From contig CALJJR010000050.1 in NCBI GenBank assembly GCA_937973905.1, positions 1-35,983 on the forward strand: a stretch of DNA of 35,983 bases. Direction: 5' to 3'. The translations under genes and the position numbers were made by a program. This document shows positions 8,796 through 16,173 of the stretch, one piece after another; position 1 is the first letter of the stretch, and every line of letters starts with the position of its first letter. Source of the stretch: an uncultured Arenicella sp. (GTDB taxonomy: Bacteria; Pseudomonadota; Gammaproteobacteria; Arenicellales; Arenicellaceae). The notes below the pieces were generated by a model that saw nothing but the letters and a program-made list of their open reading frames with translations, did not search any database and was not told the DNA's origin.

Positions 8796-8828
8796 AGGCT
8801 CGCCCTTAATTAAGTCGGCGAGCCTTTT
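8796..8828 (+). terminator. Hairpin terminator or attenuator between xsc and pta
   Basis: AGGCTCGCC (8796-8804) pairs perfectly with GGCGAGCCT (8817-8825), followed by a short T run. The loop contains the palindrome CTTAATTAAG, which can extend the structure. The T tract is short, so partial read-through into pta is likely. Confidence 0.65.
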
Positions 8829-8964
8829 GCTCGACTCGTCGACTCTTTGAGGTACCCTTAGCGTGAGCGGGCACTATTGTCTGCTTGCGTTAGCGCCGAA
8901 CTCACCGACACTAGACCTGCCTCGATATCACTTTGAACACGCACCGATAACAAGCCGTAAAGCC

Positions 8965-9900
8965 ATGCTCAGTAAAACTCCGGTTGAATGCCCGCAAACG
9001 CTGCTTGATAAAGCGTCTGGTTCCGCTCCTGTTGCAACGGCAGTTGTGAACGCTGGATCGAAACTGGTGCTTCAGAGCGCCCAGATGGCTCACCAAGAAG
9101 GACTCATCGAGCCAGTATTCGTTGGTAACAGAGCCGAGATTCAGACGCTTGCCGGACAACTCGATTGGGACATTTCCACACTGCGCATTGTCGATGCCGA
9201 CAATGAATTAGAAGCCGCCAACACAGCTGTCTCGTTAGCGCGAGGCAACGAAGTCGCCTCTTTAATGAAGGGTGATGTGCATACCGATAATTTGCTCAAA
9301 GCGGTGTTAAACAAAGACCGCGGCTTGAGAACAGGCAGCCGATTAAGCCATGTGTTTCATATGTCGGTTCCCACTTCCACGCAAACGATTTGCATTACCG
9401 ACGCTGTTGTAAATGTTCAACCCGATGTCACCACCAAATTGCACATCGCTCGCAATGCTACTTTGCTCATGCATGCTCTGGGATTTGAGCAACCAAAAAT
9501 TGCCGTGCTGTCTGCCACCGAGGTGGCAACGCCATCGATGCCCTCGAGTATTGATGCCGCCGCAGTAGTAAAAGCCGCCGCCGAAGGGGAAGTAGAGGGC
9601 GCTCTTGTGGGCGGACCCTTTGCCTTTGATAACGCGATGTCACTTGAGGCTGCTAAGTTAAAAGGAATCAGCGATCCGGTCGCTGGCCAGGCTGACGTTC
9701 TGTTGGTACCCAACATAGAGACCGGCAATGCGCTGTTTAAGCAAATGGTGTATTTCATGAGCGCCGCGGCCGCCGGCGTTGTTTTGGGCGCCAAGGTGCC
9801 AATTGTACTTACCTCGCGCGCTGATCCAGCTGCAGCGCGTCTCGCCGCCGCGGCGTTGGCGTCAATTTACGCTAGCCACTCACCTAACCACGGACAATAG
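8965..9900 (+). CDS. pta: Phosphate acetyltransferase (short Pta form)
   Basis: A protein of the phosphate acetyl/butyryl-transferase family that converts the acetyl phosphate made by Xsc to acetyl-CoA. The PTA_PTB fold covers essentially the whole chain. Typical segments are SRLSHVFHMSVP and ITDAVVNVQPD in the middle and ADVLLVPNIETGNALFKQMVYF near the C-terminus. I favour the ATG at 8965 (311 residues), where family-like sequence begins. A GTG at 8863 would add 34 residues that look non-coding, though TTGAGG lies before it. Neither start has a strong ribosome-binding site. It is followed after two bases by the CobS-like gene, so they are co-transcribed. Confidence 0.85.
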   Translation: MLSKTPVECPQTLLDKASGSAPVATAVVNAGSKLVLQSAQMAHQEGLIEPVFVGNRAEIQTLAGQLDWDISTLRIVDADNELEAANTAVSLARGNEVASLMKGDVHTDNLLKAVLNKDRGLRTGSRLSHVFHMSVPTSTQTICITDAVVNVQPDVTTKLHIARNATLLMHALGFEQPKIAVLSATEVATPSMPSSIDAAAVVKAAAEGEVEGALVGGPFAFDNAMSLEAAKLKGISDPVAGQADVLLVPNIETGNALFKQMVYFMSAAAAGVVLGAKVPIVLTSRADPAAARLAAAALASIYASHSPNHGQ

Positions 9901-9902
9901 AC

Positions 9903-10883
9903 GTGACTGAAATCAGCCAACTGCAACCCGACCAAATGCTGGCCGTTAAAGACCTGTTTGGTATCGACAGCACATTAAAAGTACCTGCCTTCAGTGAGCG
10001 CGATGAACATGTGCCTGAGATAGACCCGGCCTATCAGTTCAATGCAGACGTGACCTTAGCGATCTTATCGGGCTTCGTACAAAACCGCCGGGTAATGGTG
10101 CAAGGCATGCATGGAACCGGCAAGTCTACCCACATCGAGCAAATTGCCGCGCGTTTAAATTGGCCCTGTGTGCGGATTAATTTAGACGGCCACATCAGTC
10201 GTTTAGACCTGATTGGTCGCGATGCAGTAGTGCTAAAAAACAACAAACAAATCACCGAATTTCAAGAAGGTATTTTGCCGTGGGCAATACAACGACCCGT
10301 GGCACTAATCTTTGACGAACTTGATGCCGCCCGACCAGAGGTCATGTTCGTGATTCAACGCATCTTGGAACGCGAAGGCAAATTCACCTTGCTCGATCAA
10401 AATAAAGTGCTTGCCCCACACTCACATTTTCGTTTGTTCGCCACCGCCAACACCGTTGGCTTGGGTAACCTAAATGGCCTTTACCATGGCACCACGATGA
10501 TGAATCAAGCGCAAATTGATCGCTGGAATATTGTCGCCAAACTCAATTATTTGTCGGCTGAGGACGAGGCCAATATCGTGATTAGTCGGGTACCGAGTTT
10601 TGATAGCGAAGAAGGGCGAAAAACGGTTCGCTCAATGGTGGCGCTTGCTGATCTAACTCGAAAGGGATTTGCAGCCGGCGACATATCGACTCTGATGTCG
10701 CCAAGAACGGTTATTTTTTGGGCTGAAAACCAAGAGATCTTCCGCGATGTGGCAGCTGCTTTTCGTCTTTCATTTTTGAATAAATGTGACGAGGCCGAGT
10801 ATTCGATCATTGCCGAGTACTATCAACGTTGCTTCGACACCGAACTTTCTGAAAGCGAAACCATCAGTGAGTGGTTTGACTAA
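9903..10883 (+). CDS. CobS-like AAA+ ATPase (MoxR class)
   Basis: A 326-residue AAA+ ATPase closely resembling CobS, the ATPase subunit of aerobic cobaltochelatase. Walker A is GMHGTGKST (residues 68-76, K74) and Walker B is LIFDELD (D138, E139). The FRLFATANTVGLGNLNGLYHGT stretch carries sensor 1 and the characteristic CobS loop. The SPRTVIFWAEN and RLSFLNKCDE segments are also CobS-like. The GTG start lies two bases after the pta stop. CobS normally works with CobT and CobN to insert cobalt into hydrogenobyrinate diamide. No CobN is in view, and the position behind xsc-pta suggests a paralogue remodelling another client. That role is inference. Confidence 0.85.
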   Translation: MTEISQLQPDQMLAVKDLFGIDSTLKVPAFSERDEHVPEIDPAYQFNADVTLAILSGFVQNRRVMVQGMHGTGKSTHIEQIAARLNWPCVRINLDGHISRLDLIGRDAVVLKNNKQITEFQEGILPWAIQRPVALIFDELDAARPEVMFVIQRILEREGKFTLLDQNKVLAPHSHFRLFATANTVGLGNLNGLYHGTTMMNQAQIDRWNIVAKLNYLSAEDEANIVISRVPSFDSEEGRKTVRSMVALADLTRKGFAAGDISTLMSPRTVIFWAENQEIFRDVAAAFRLSFLNKCDEAEYSIIAEYYQRCFDTELSESETISEWFD

Positions 10884-10889
10884 GCAAAC

Positions 10890-12608
10890 ATGCAACGGCT
10901 CGAAGTTCTCCAGCAAAAGCTCGAACACTGGTGCGCTGCGTCGGTTAGAGCACTGTCTGGTAAACCCACTGTTCATTACCGCGGGCATAACCTTTACCTT
11001 GGCGAGCAACATCTAGCGCTGCGCGCGCCCTATCTGCATTTAGACTTCTCCACCCACAACGCACATCAGTTGCGCGGAGTTGCCGACGCCATCGCGCTGC
11101 GGTTACGCAATAGCGATAACCAACTGCATGTCTGCAATAGCCCAGAGAGCCCACTACAGCAATTAGTTTTCGAGTTACTTGAGCAACTCAGAACCGAAGC
11201 GTTGGTGCCCGACAAGTTTGTTGGCATGCGCAAAAACCTACGCAATCGCTTCCTATTTTGGGCGACTCAAGCATCCACATCTAAATTGGTTGAAAATGAT
11301 ATCGGCTTGCTGATCTTCACATTAACGGTGATGGCATGGTCACGTTTATTAAGTGAGTCGATCCCCGAACATATCGAGGACGTTATCGAATCCACCCGCT
11401 GGGGTTTGGCCGAAAGTATCGGTTCTCAACTTAGAGAACTAAAACGCTTCAAACACGAGCAGCAAGCTTTTGCCGACACGGCGCTATTGATCGCCAAAAC
11501 AATTAGCGACATGGCTAACGAGCAAAGCTCTAATGGCGAAGACCAAGAGGATGCAGCAGCACAATTGCAAAAACTTGCTGAGAGCAAACAGCTCAATTTG
11601 AAGTGGTTGGAAAACGACAGCGAGCAAGTGCAAAACCAGTTTGGCATCACGGCGCCTAATGCGCTGGAATCGATACCAGACGGTTTCGTCTATCAAGTTT
11701 TCACCAACGAGCATGATCGAGAACTCGCGGTCACACAGCTAATTCGCACCGCGCAGTTGCGTAAGTTCCGCATACAGTTAGACAAACGCATCCGGCAACA
11801 ATCGCTCAATACTCACCGAGTCGCCCGTTACATCAAGCAACTCGTTGCCAGCCCTACATTATCGGGCTGGTCGTTCGGACAGGAGCAAGGCTACTTAGAT
11901 GCCGCACGATTAACTCGCCTGGTAACCTCGCCAGAAGAACGTCGCTTGTTTCGGCGAGAAGATCTGCGTTCTCAGAGCGATTGCGCAATCAGCATTTTGA
12001 TCGATAACTCGGGGTCAATGAATCACCACAACGAGACCGTTGCCGCGCTCGTGGATAATCTTGCCAAAGCCTTGGAACTTGCGAGCGTACGCTGCGAAGT
12101 GCTTGGATTCACTACCCGGGAATGGAACGGTGGTCAGGTTATGAAAGATTGGCTTGCTGCTGGCAGCCCAGATAATCCAGGACGCTTGAATGCAATACAA
12201 CACACCGTTTACAAGGAGTTTGAAACGCCGTGGCGCCGATCTAGACCTGCAATTGCAGGCTTGCTCAGAACGGATTTATTTCGTGAAAGCGTTGATGGCG
12301 AAGCCTTGGAGTGGGCATCTCAAAGACTGTCACTACGATCTGAAAGCAAGAAGATACTCATTGTAATCTCGGATGGATCACCGATGGACACGGCGACGGT
12401 AAGCACCAATCATGAGCGCTATCTTGATCACCACCTAGCGCAGGTTTGCCGAAATATTGAGCGGCGCCCAGACCTTAAACTGTGTGCCATTGGCGTGGGC
12501 TTAGATCTCAGTGCCTACTATCAACACAGCATATCGATTACGCTCGATAACGAGCTAACAACCAACGACTATCTCGCGATGGCGGAATTACTGCACCGCG
12601 CGACCTAG
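10890..12608 (+). CDS. CobT-like VWA-domain protein
   Basis: A 572-residue partner of the preceding AAA+ protein, resembling cobaltochelatase subunit CobT. The N-terminal two thirds are helical, with a short acidic stretch (NGEDQEDAAAQ) where CobT has a longer one. The C-terminal von Willebrand A domain shows the metal-ion-dependent adhesion site D372-x-S374-x-S376 in LIDNSGSM and the later LIVISDGSPMD strand. It starts six bases after the CobS-like stop, so the two are translated together. In MoxR/VWA pairs the VWA protein links the ATPase ring to the client. The short acidic linker and lack of a nearby cobN leave open whether this is a true chelatase subunit. Confidence 0.82.
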   Translation: MQRLEVLQQKLEHWCAASVRALSGKPTVHYRGHNLYLGEQHLALRAPYLHLDFSTHNAHQLRGVADAIALRLRNSDNQLHVCNSPESPLQQLVFELLEQLRTEALVPDKFVGMRKNLRNRFLFWATQASTSKLVENDIGLLIFTLTVMAWSRLLSESIPEHIEDVIESTRWGLAESIGSQLRELKRFKHEQQAFADTALLIAKTISDMANEQSSNGEDQEDAAAQLQKLAESKQLNLKWLENDSEQVQNQFGITAPNALESIPDGFVYQVFTNEHDRELAVTQLIRTAQLRKFRIQLDKRIRQQSLNTHRVARYIKQLVASPTLSGWSFGQEQGYLDAARLTRLVTSPEERRLFRREDLRSQSDCAISILIDNSGSMNHHNETVAALVDNLAKALELASVRCEVLGFTTREWNGGQVMKDWLAAGSPDNPGRLNAIQHTVYKEFETPWRRSRPAIAGLLRTDLFRESVDGEALEWASQRLSLRSESKKILIVISDGSPMDTATVSTNHERYLDHHLAQVCRNIERRPDLKLCAIGVGLDLSAYYQHSISITLDNELTTNDYLAMAELLHRAT

Positions 12609-12632
12609 CAGGAACAATCAGAGGAATTCAAA

Positions 12633-12974
12633 ATGCCATTAAAACGATATGTAACAGAAATGGGTATGGGCGTTGATGTGCACGGCGGCGACTATACCAA
12701 GGCCGCATGCCGCGCCGTGTCCGACGCAATCCGCCATAGCAGTCTGAATTTCTTTCCTCACATAGACTACACGCGCGACGATATGCGCATCATCGTGAAA
12801 ATTGGCGCCAAGCATCCCGAGCAAGTAGACCGACAAAAGGTGGCGGATGAACTGCCGTATGGCCAGGTAACAGTAGAACCCGAAACCGGTGGTCTAGATG
12901 TACTGGCCGAGAACGGCGAAGACCTGATGGTGGTCGTCAATGCAGTACTGTTGGTTTGCTTTGAGGATAAATAG
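12633..12974 (+). CDS. Lin0512-family protein of unknown function
   Basis: A 113-residue protein of the Lin0512 family (TIGR02058), identified by the invariant GxGxDxHG motif, here GMGVDVHG at residues 11-18. It is followed by the expected helix (YTKAACRAVSDAI) and alternating strands. The family has no established function. A good GAGG ribosome-binding site precedes the ATG. The gene follows the CobT-like gene by 24 bases and is the last of the xsc-pta-cobS-cobT run. The conserved Asp and His could bind a metal, which would fit chelatase-like neighbours, but this is speculation. Confidence 0.88.
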   Translation: MPLKRYVTEMGMGVDVHGGDYTKAACRAVSDAIRHSSLNFFPHIDYTRDDMRIIVKIGAKHPEQVDRQKVADELPYGQVTVEPETGGLDVLAENGEDLMVVVNAVLLVCFEDK

Positions 12975-13000
12975 GCTAGCTTTTGCTGACTGGTTCGCCG

Positions 13001-13059
13001 AGGTTCATGGCTGCTTTGAGGCTGGATTAGAAAAATCGCCCCCCCAAAGCAGCAAACCT
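13001..13059. terminator. Stem-loop between convergent Lin0512 and DUF3604 genes
   Basis: GCTGCTTTG (13010-13018) pairs with CAAAGCAGC (13045-13053). The stem can extend through AGGTT (13001-13005) with AACCT (13055-13059). The loop is long (26 bases) and ends in seven consecutive C. Its place between two convergent genes suggests a bidirectional terminator, though there is no clear T run. Confidence 0.4.
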
Positions 13060-13072
13060 TGTGTCGCTATTC

Positions 13073-15070
13073 TTATTCCGATTGACCGCGATACCAAATC
13101 GGAGATGACCAAGCCATTTCTCGTATCATCTGCGGATACGAATCATCACTACAAACAGCCGGGCGTTGATCTTCGCCGAGTCGATCGCAGTCATAGTTGT
13201 GCCAACGTTTGACTGGCGGTTCAACCGCACGCAAATAGTAGTATGCAGATTGTTTTGCATCGAATTTTTCATCGGTGAAAACAGTACACAAACGGCTTGC
13301 GCCATTCTCAGACTTAGCGACAGGTAAAACTTCGTTGTGCATTTTGCCATCGGCGTCTACCCAGCCTTTGATGAGGTGCAGTTCGGCAAGGTTTTGACCT
13401 TCAGGGTCTTTGTTGGCTGCGGCCAAGAAATGAGGCTTGCCGCTGGCATTGACACTAAGGTCGCCACCCATTGGCACACCGCCCGCGTAAGCTTTTTTAA
13501 TCATGTCTGGATCATCACACAAGTTTTCCGCGTAGCTCCAGCCGCCGAACAAGCGCACTGTCATGCGCGGGCCGGATGTGCCGAAAACTTCTCGATTAAG
13601 CATCGCGTCGAAGATTGCATCGCGCGTATTTTCCTTGGCCCATACACCGGCTAAACCACCTGGGTTGCCATCAATACCACTGGTGAGCAAACCGGGTTGC
13701 AGACGTTCTGCGGGGGTAGATTCCAAAGTGACCGCCCCCGTCCAGTCTGATTCCAACACCGCACCTGGTGTTGAAGAATGTGTGTCAGTCGCGGCGATGG
13801 TGCCCAGCTTAATAGGGTTGAAACCAATCTCTTGCTCTTCCTTCAGTCCAACAATAAGGCCAGAACGCTGAAAATCTGTCGGGTCCACACAACCGGCACC
13901 CAGCATGCCATTGGCACCAATTTCACCGTCGGCACATTCCTTAGTCACTTCAGTAGCTTGAGAAGTCGCTAAGCTGCCGCCTGTGAGATCGCGAGTAACA
14001 TAGGTTTTCTCTTCACCCATTCTGCGCACTTCTTCAACCGAACATAGTTCGTCAGGCGCTCCAAACACGGTGCTCAACCCATTAATACACTCGGAACTGC
14101 CTTTGTGTTGGAAGATTTCCATAATCGGTTCACGCTGCAGCCGCTTTTGCGCGTAGGCGCGCTTCGCTTCTGAGGTGTCTTCAAGTTGCATATACGGCGC
14201 CATGCGGCCATTCGCAAGATTCGAGTTATGAGGAATGGTTAAGTAGTCACAACCGCTTGCCGCGTCGCATACTTGATCCAAGTTCGCCCACAACTTGCTG
14301 TCAATCGGCGCGTCGATATAACTGACCGGCGCCGCAGGCACGACATCATTGCGAAAAATCACGTTTCGATGATAGTTCGACGTGCCAGGTGTGCCGGTGT
14401 ACTCATAACCAACAAAGCTCGTGAATTCACAAGGCGTGTTGACCTCATTAGCGGCCCGTTGCACCTCTTGCCATGGAGATACGGCGTATTCTCGACACAG
14501 CGAACCATCTTCACCACAAATTTCAGCAATCCGCGCGGGCGTTTCGGTCGTGATTACCGTCCCCAACATCATCATGCCTTGGCGTTGGTTGGCGCGATAG
14601 TTTTGACAAAACTCAGTGTCATAACTTGGCGAGCCCTCAGCGCGACAGATAGCACTTTCGCCCAAGAATTCACCATGATCGGTCACCGCCAGAAAGTCGA
14701 GTGGGCGGTCGATTTGCGCGGTGCCGGTGGCTTCGCCTTGTTCGTTTACGGGGAAGAACGGAATACTCTCGCCGCGCGCGTAACGTTGCGCGTCGAATGG
14801 CGTAGTGCCGGTGCTATTCGCAGCTGCGTCAAAGGAGTAACTGGTGTGCACGTGCAAATCCCCAAACAAGGCCATGCCATCTTCGTTGCGATTACCACAA
14901 CTTGTTTCAGGAGTATCGCTCGATTCAGCTTTTGCAACGAATTCCGTCTCAGCGACAGGATCAACTGCACTCGCCTTATCGTTGGCCTGCTCTGCGGGGT
15001 TGCATGCAACCAGCATGATCGTCATTAGACAAGCAACGACGACACGACCAAAATTTATTATTCCTCGCAT
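13073..15070 (-). CDS. DUF3604 lipoprotein (PHP-like predicted metallohydrolase)
   Basis: A 665-residue DUF3604 protein. The N-terminus is a lipoprotein signal with the lipidated cysteine at position 23 (MLVAC). The mature part opens with GDLHVHTSYSFDA, whose H73-x-H75 matches the metal-binding start of PHP-type phosphoesterases. AVTDHGEF and LTIPHNSN further on supply more putative metal ligands. DUF3604 proteins are abundant in marine bacteria, but I know of no firmly established activity. I chose the ATG at 15070 because GGAG precedes it and the lipoprotein signal begins there. A start 105 bases upstream would bury the signal. Confidence 0.85.
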   Translation of the reverse strand: MRGIINFGRVVVACLMTIMLVACNPAEQANDKASAVDPVAETEFVAKAESSDTPETSCGNRNEDGMALFGDLHVHTSYSFDAAANSTGTTPFDAQRYARGESIPFFPVNEQGEATGTAQIDRPLDFLAVTDHGEFLGESAICRAEGSPSYDTEFCQNYRANQRQGMMMLGTVITTETPARIAEICGEDGSLCREYAVSPWQEVQRAANEVNTPCEFTSFVGYEYTGTPGTSNYHRNVIFRNDVVPAAPVSYIDAPIDSKLWANLDQVCDAASGCDYLTIPHNSNLANGRMAPYMQLEDTSEAKRAYAQKRLQREPIMEIFQHKGSSECINGLSTVFGAPDELCSVEEVRRMGEEKTYVTRDLTGGSLATSQATEVTKECADGEIGANGMLGAGCVDPTDFQRSGLIVGLKEEQEIGFNPIKLGTIAATDTHSSTPGAVLESDWTGAVTLESTPAERLQPGLLTSGIDGNPGGLAGVWAKENTRDAIFDAMLNREVFGTSGPRMTVRLFGGWSYAENLCDDPDMIKKAYAGGVPMGGDLSVNASGKPHFLAAANKDPEGQNLAELHLIKGWVDADGKMHNEVLPVAKSENGASRLCTVFTDEKFDAKQSAYYYLRAVEPPVKRWHNYDCDRLGEDQRPAVCSDDSYPQMIREMAWSSPIWYRGQSE

Positions 15071-15259
15071 TGGGAGACTCCGATTTTTATAGTTGTTATG
15101 AGTATGGAGAGAGCGATCTGATGTTGAATTCTCTCGATTAGGTTCATTATTGAATACCAACCGTCGCCAAGGCAACCTAATGAAGGCAATCCGAGCACTA
15201 TGGTGAGTGTTACACGGTCTAGCTATACTTCCCGATTAAGCGCAAACACCCAGACGATC

Positions 15260-16048
15260 ATGGAACCAACTGCATTTTTTGAACTCACCGACACAGGCCA
15301 ATTTAACGCCACCGAAGCTTCCCGCGGGCCATGGTCTGAAGCGCATTGTCATGCTGGGCCAGTGAGTGGGTTGATGGTGAGGGCACTCGAGCAATTGGTC
15401 ACTGACAAGACCTTAACTCGCATTACATTGGAGTTTATGCGGCCGGTTCCAATGCTAGGGCTCAGTGTAGAAGCAAAGCTTGAGTCTGCGCGGCGCACTG
15501 TCTCAACCGCGAGTGCGCAGCTGTTTGACGCAGATCAAAAACTGTGTGCCGTTGCCCGTTCGTTACATATTGTCGAGTCAGACTACCAAGATATTCCTAC
15601 CCTAACTCCAACAGCGGCGCCAAGCGCGAACGATGCGAGCGTGGACGATGTGCTCCCAGAAACTCGCCACTCGTTGCGCTCATTTCGTGATTTTGTCGAA
15701 CTAAAATCAACGGAGGCAGTGCGTGGCGCTTTCGGTGCAAAAACGATTTGGATGAAAACCCTACCCTTGCTGGCCAATGAAACCCCTTCACCATTTCAAT
15801 CGCTCTGCGCTATTGCCGATTGTGGCAATGGTATTTCGAGAAACGCAGCCACCCATCAAGTGGGCTTTGTGAACGCGGATCTAACGATCAACATCCATCG
15901 CCCGCCTTGCTCAGAGTGGCTAGCTTCTGAAGCAAAATCACATTGGCATAATTCTGGTATCGGTTTGTCTGAAGCCGTCATTTATGACCAACAGGGCCCA
16001 GTTGGAGTGGCCTTGCAATCTTTAGTCTTAAAACCGGCGGGTCAATAA
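15260..16048 (+). CDS. Thioesterase-family (double hotdog) protein
   Basis: A 262-residue protein resembling the acyl-CoA thioesterase-like family with two hotdog domains. The N-terminal hotdog includes GPWSEAHCHAGPVSGLMVRALE and LTRITLEFMRPVPM. The C-terminal one includes VGFVNADLTINIHRPP and the final GIGLSEAVIYDQQGPVGVALQSL strand. The likely substrate is an acyl-CoA, which cannot be specified. An ATG at 15200 would add 20 residues that look unlike the family. Neither start has a strong ribosome-binding site. It is divergent from the DUF3604 gene and upstream of the SulP gene. Confidence 0.7.
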   Translation: MEPTAFFELTDTGQFNATEASRGPWSEAHCHAGPVSGLMVRALEQLVTDKTLTRITLEFMRPVPMLGLSVEAKLESARRTVSTASAQLFDADQKLCAVARSLHIVESDYQDIPTLTPTAAPSANDASVDDVLPETRHSLRSFRDFVELKSTEAVRGAFGAKTIWMKTLPLLANETPSPFQSLCAIADCGNGISRNAATHQVGFVNADLTINIHRPPCSEWLASEAKSHWHNSGIGLSEAVIYDQQGPVGVALQSLVLKPAGQ

Positions 16049-16077
16049 ATAAACCATCATGTTTAACAATTGATCGA

Positions 16078-16106
16078 TTGAATTTAGCGCGGTGGCGGCA
16101 TAGAAT
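16078..16106 (+). promoter_or_regulatory. Candidate sigma-70 promoter of the SulP gene
   Basis: TTGAAT (16078-16083) and TAGAAT (16101-16106) are spaced by exactly 17 bases and lie 68 bases before the preferred ATG. This suggests that the transporter is transcribed independently of the thioesterase gene. Confidence 0.45.
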
Positions 16107-16173
16107 CCGCGCGCCGAGGCGTTCTGCCTGAAACCACTCACCCCATTCGGAGTCGTTGGACTCCCGAGTTCCC

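Noticed and set aside
9903-12608. Complete cobalamin-synthesis cluster
   Set aside because: Only CobS- and CobT-like genes are present. CobN and all corrin-pathway genes are missing from the window.
14273-15028. 251-codon open frame on the plus strand
   Set aside because: Lies antisense within the DUF3604 gene, and the translation is rich in Arg/His/Cys with no family resemblance.
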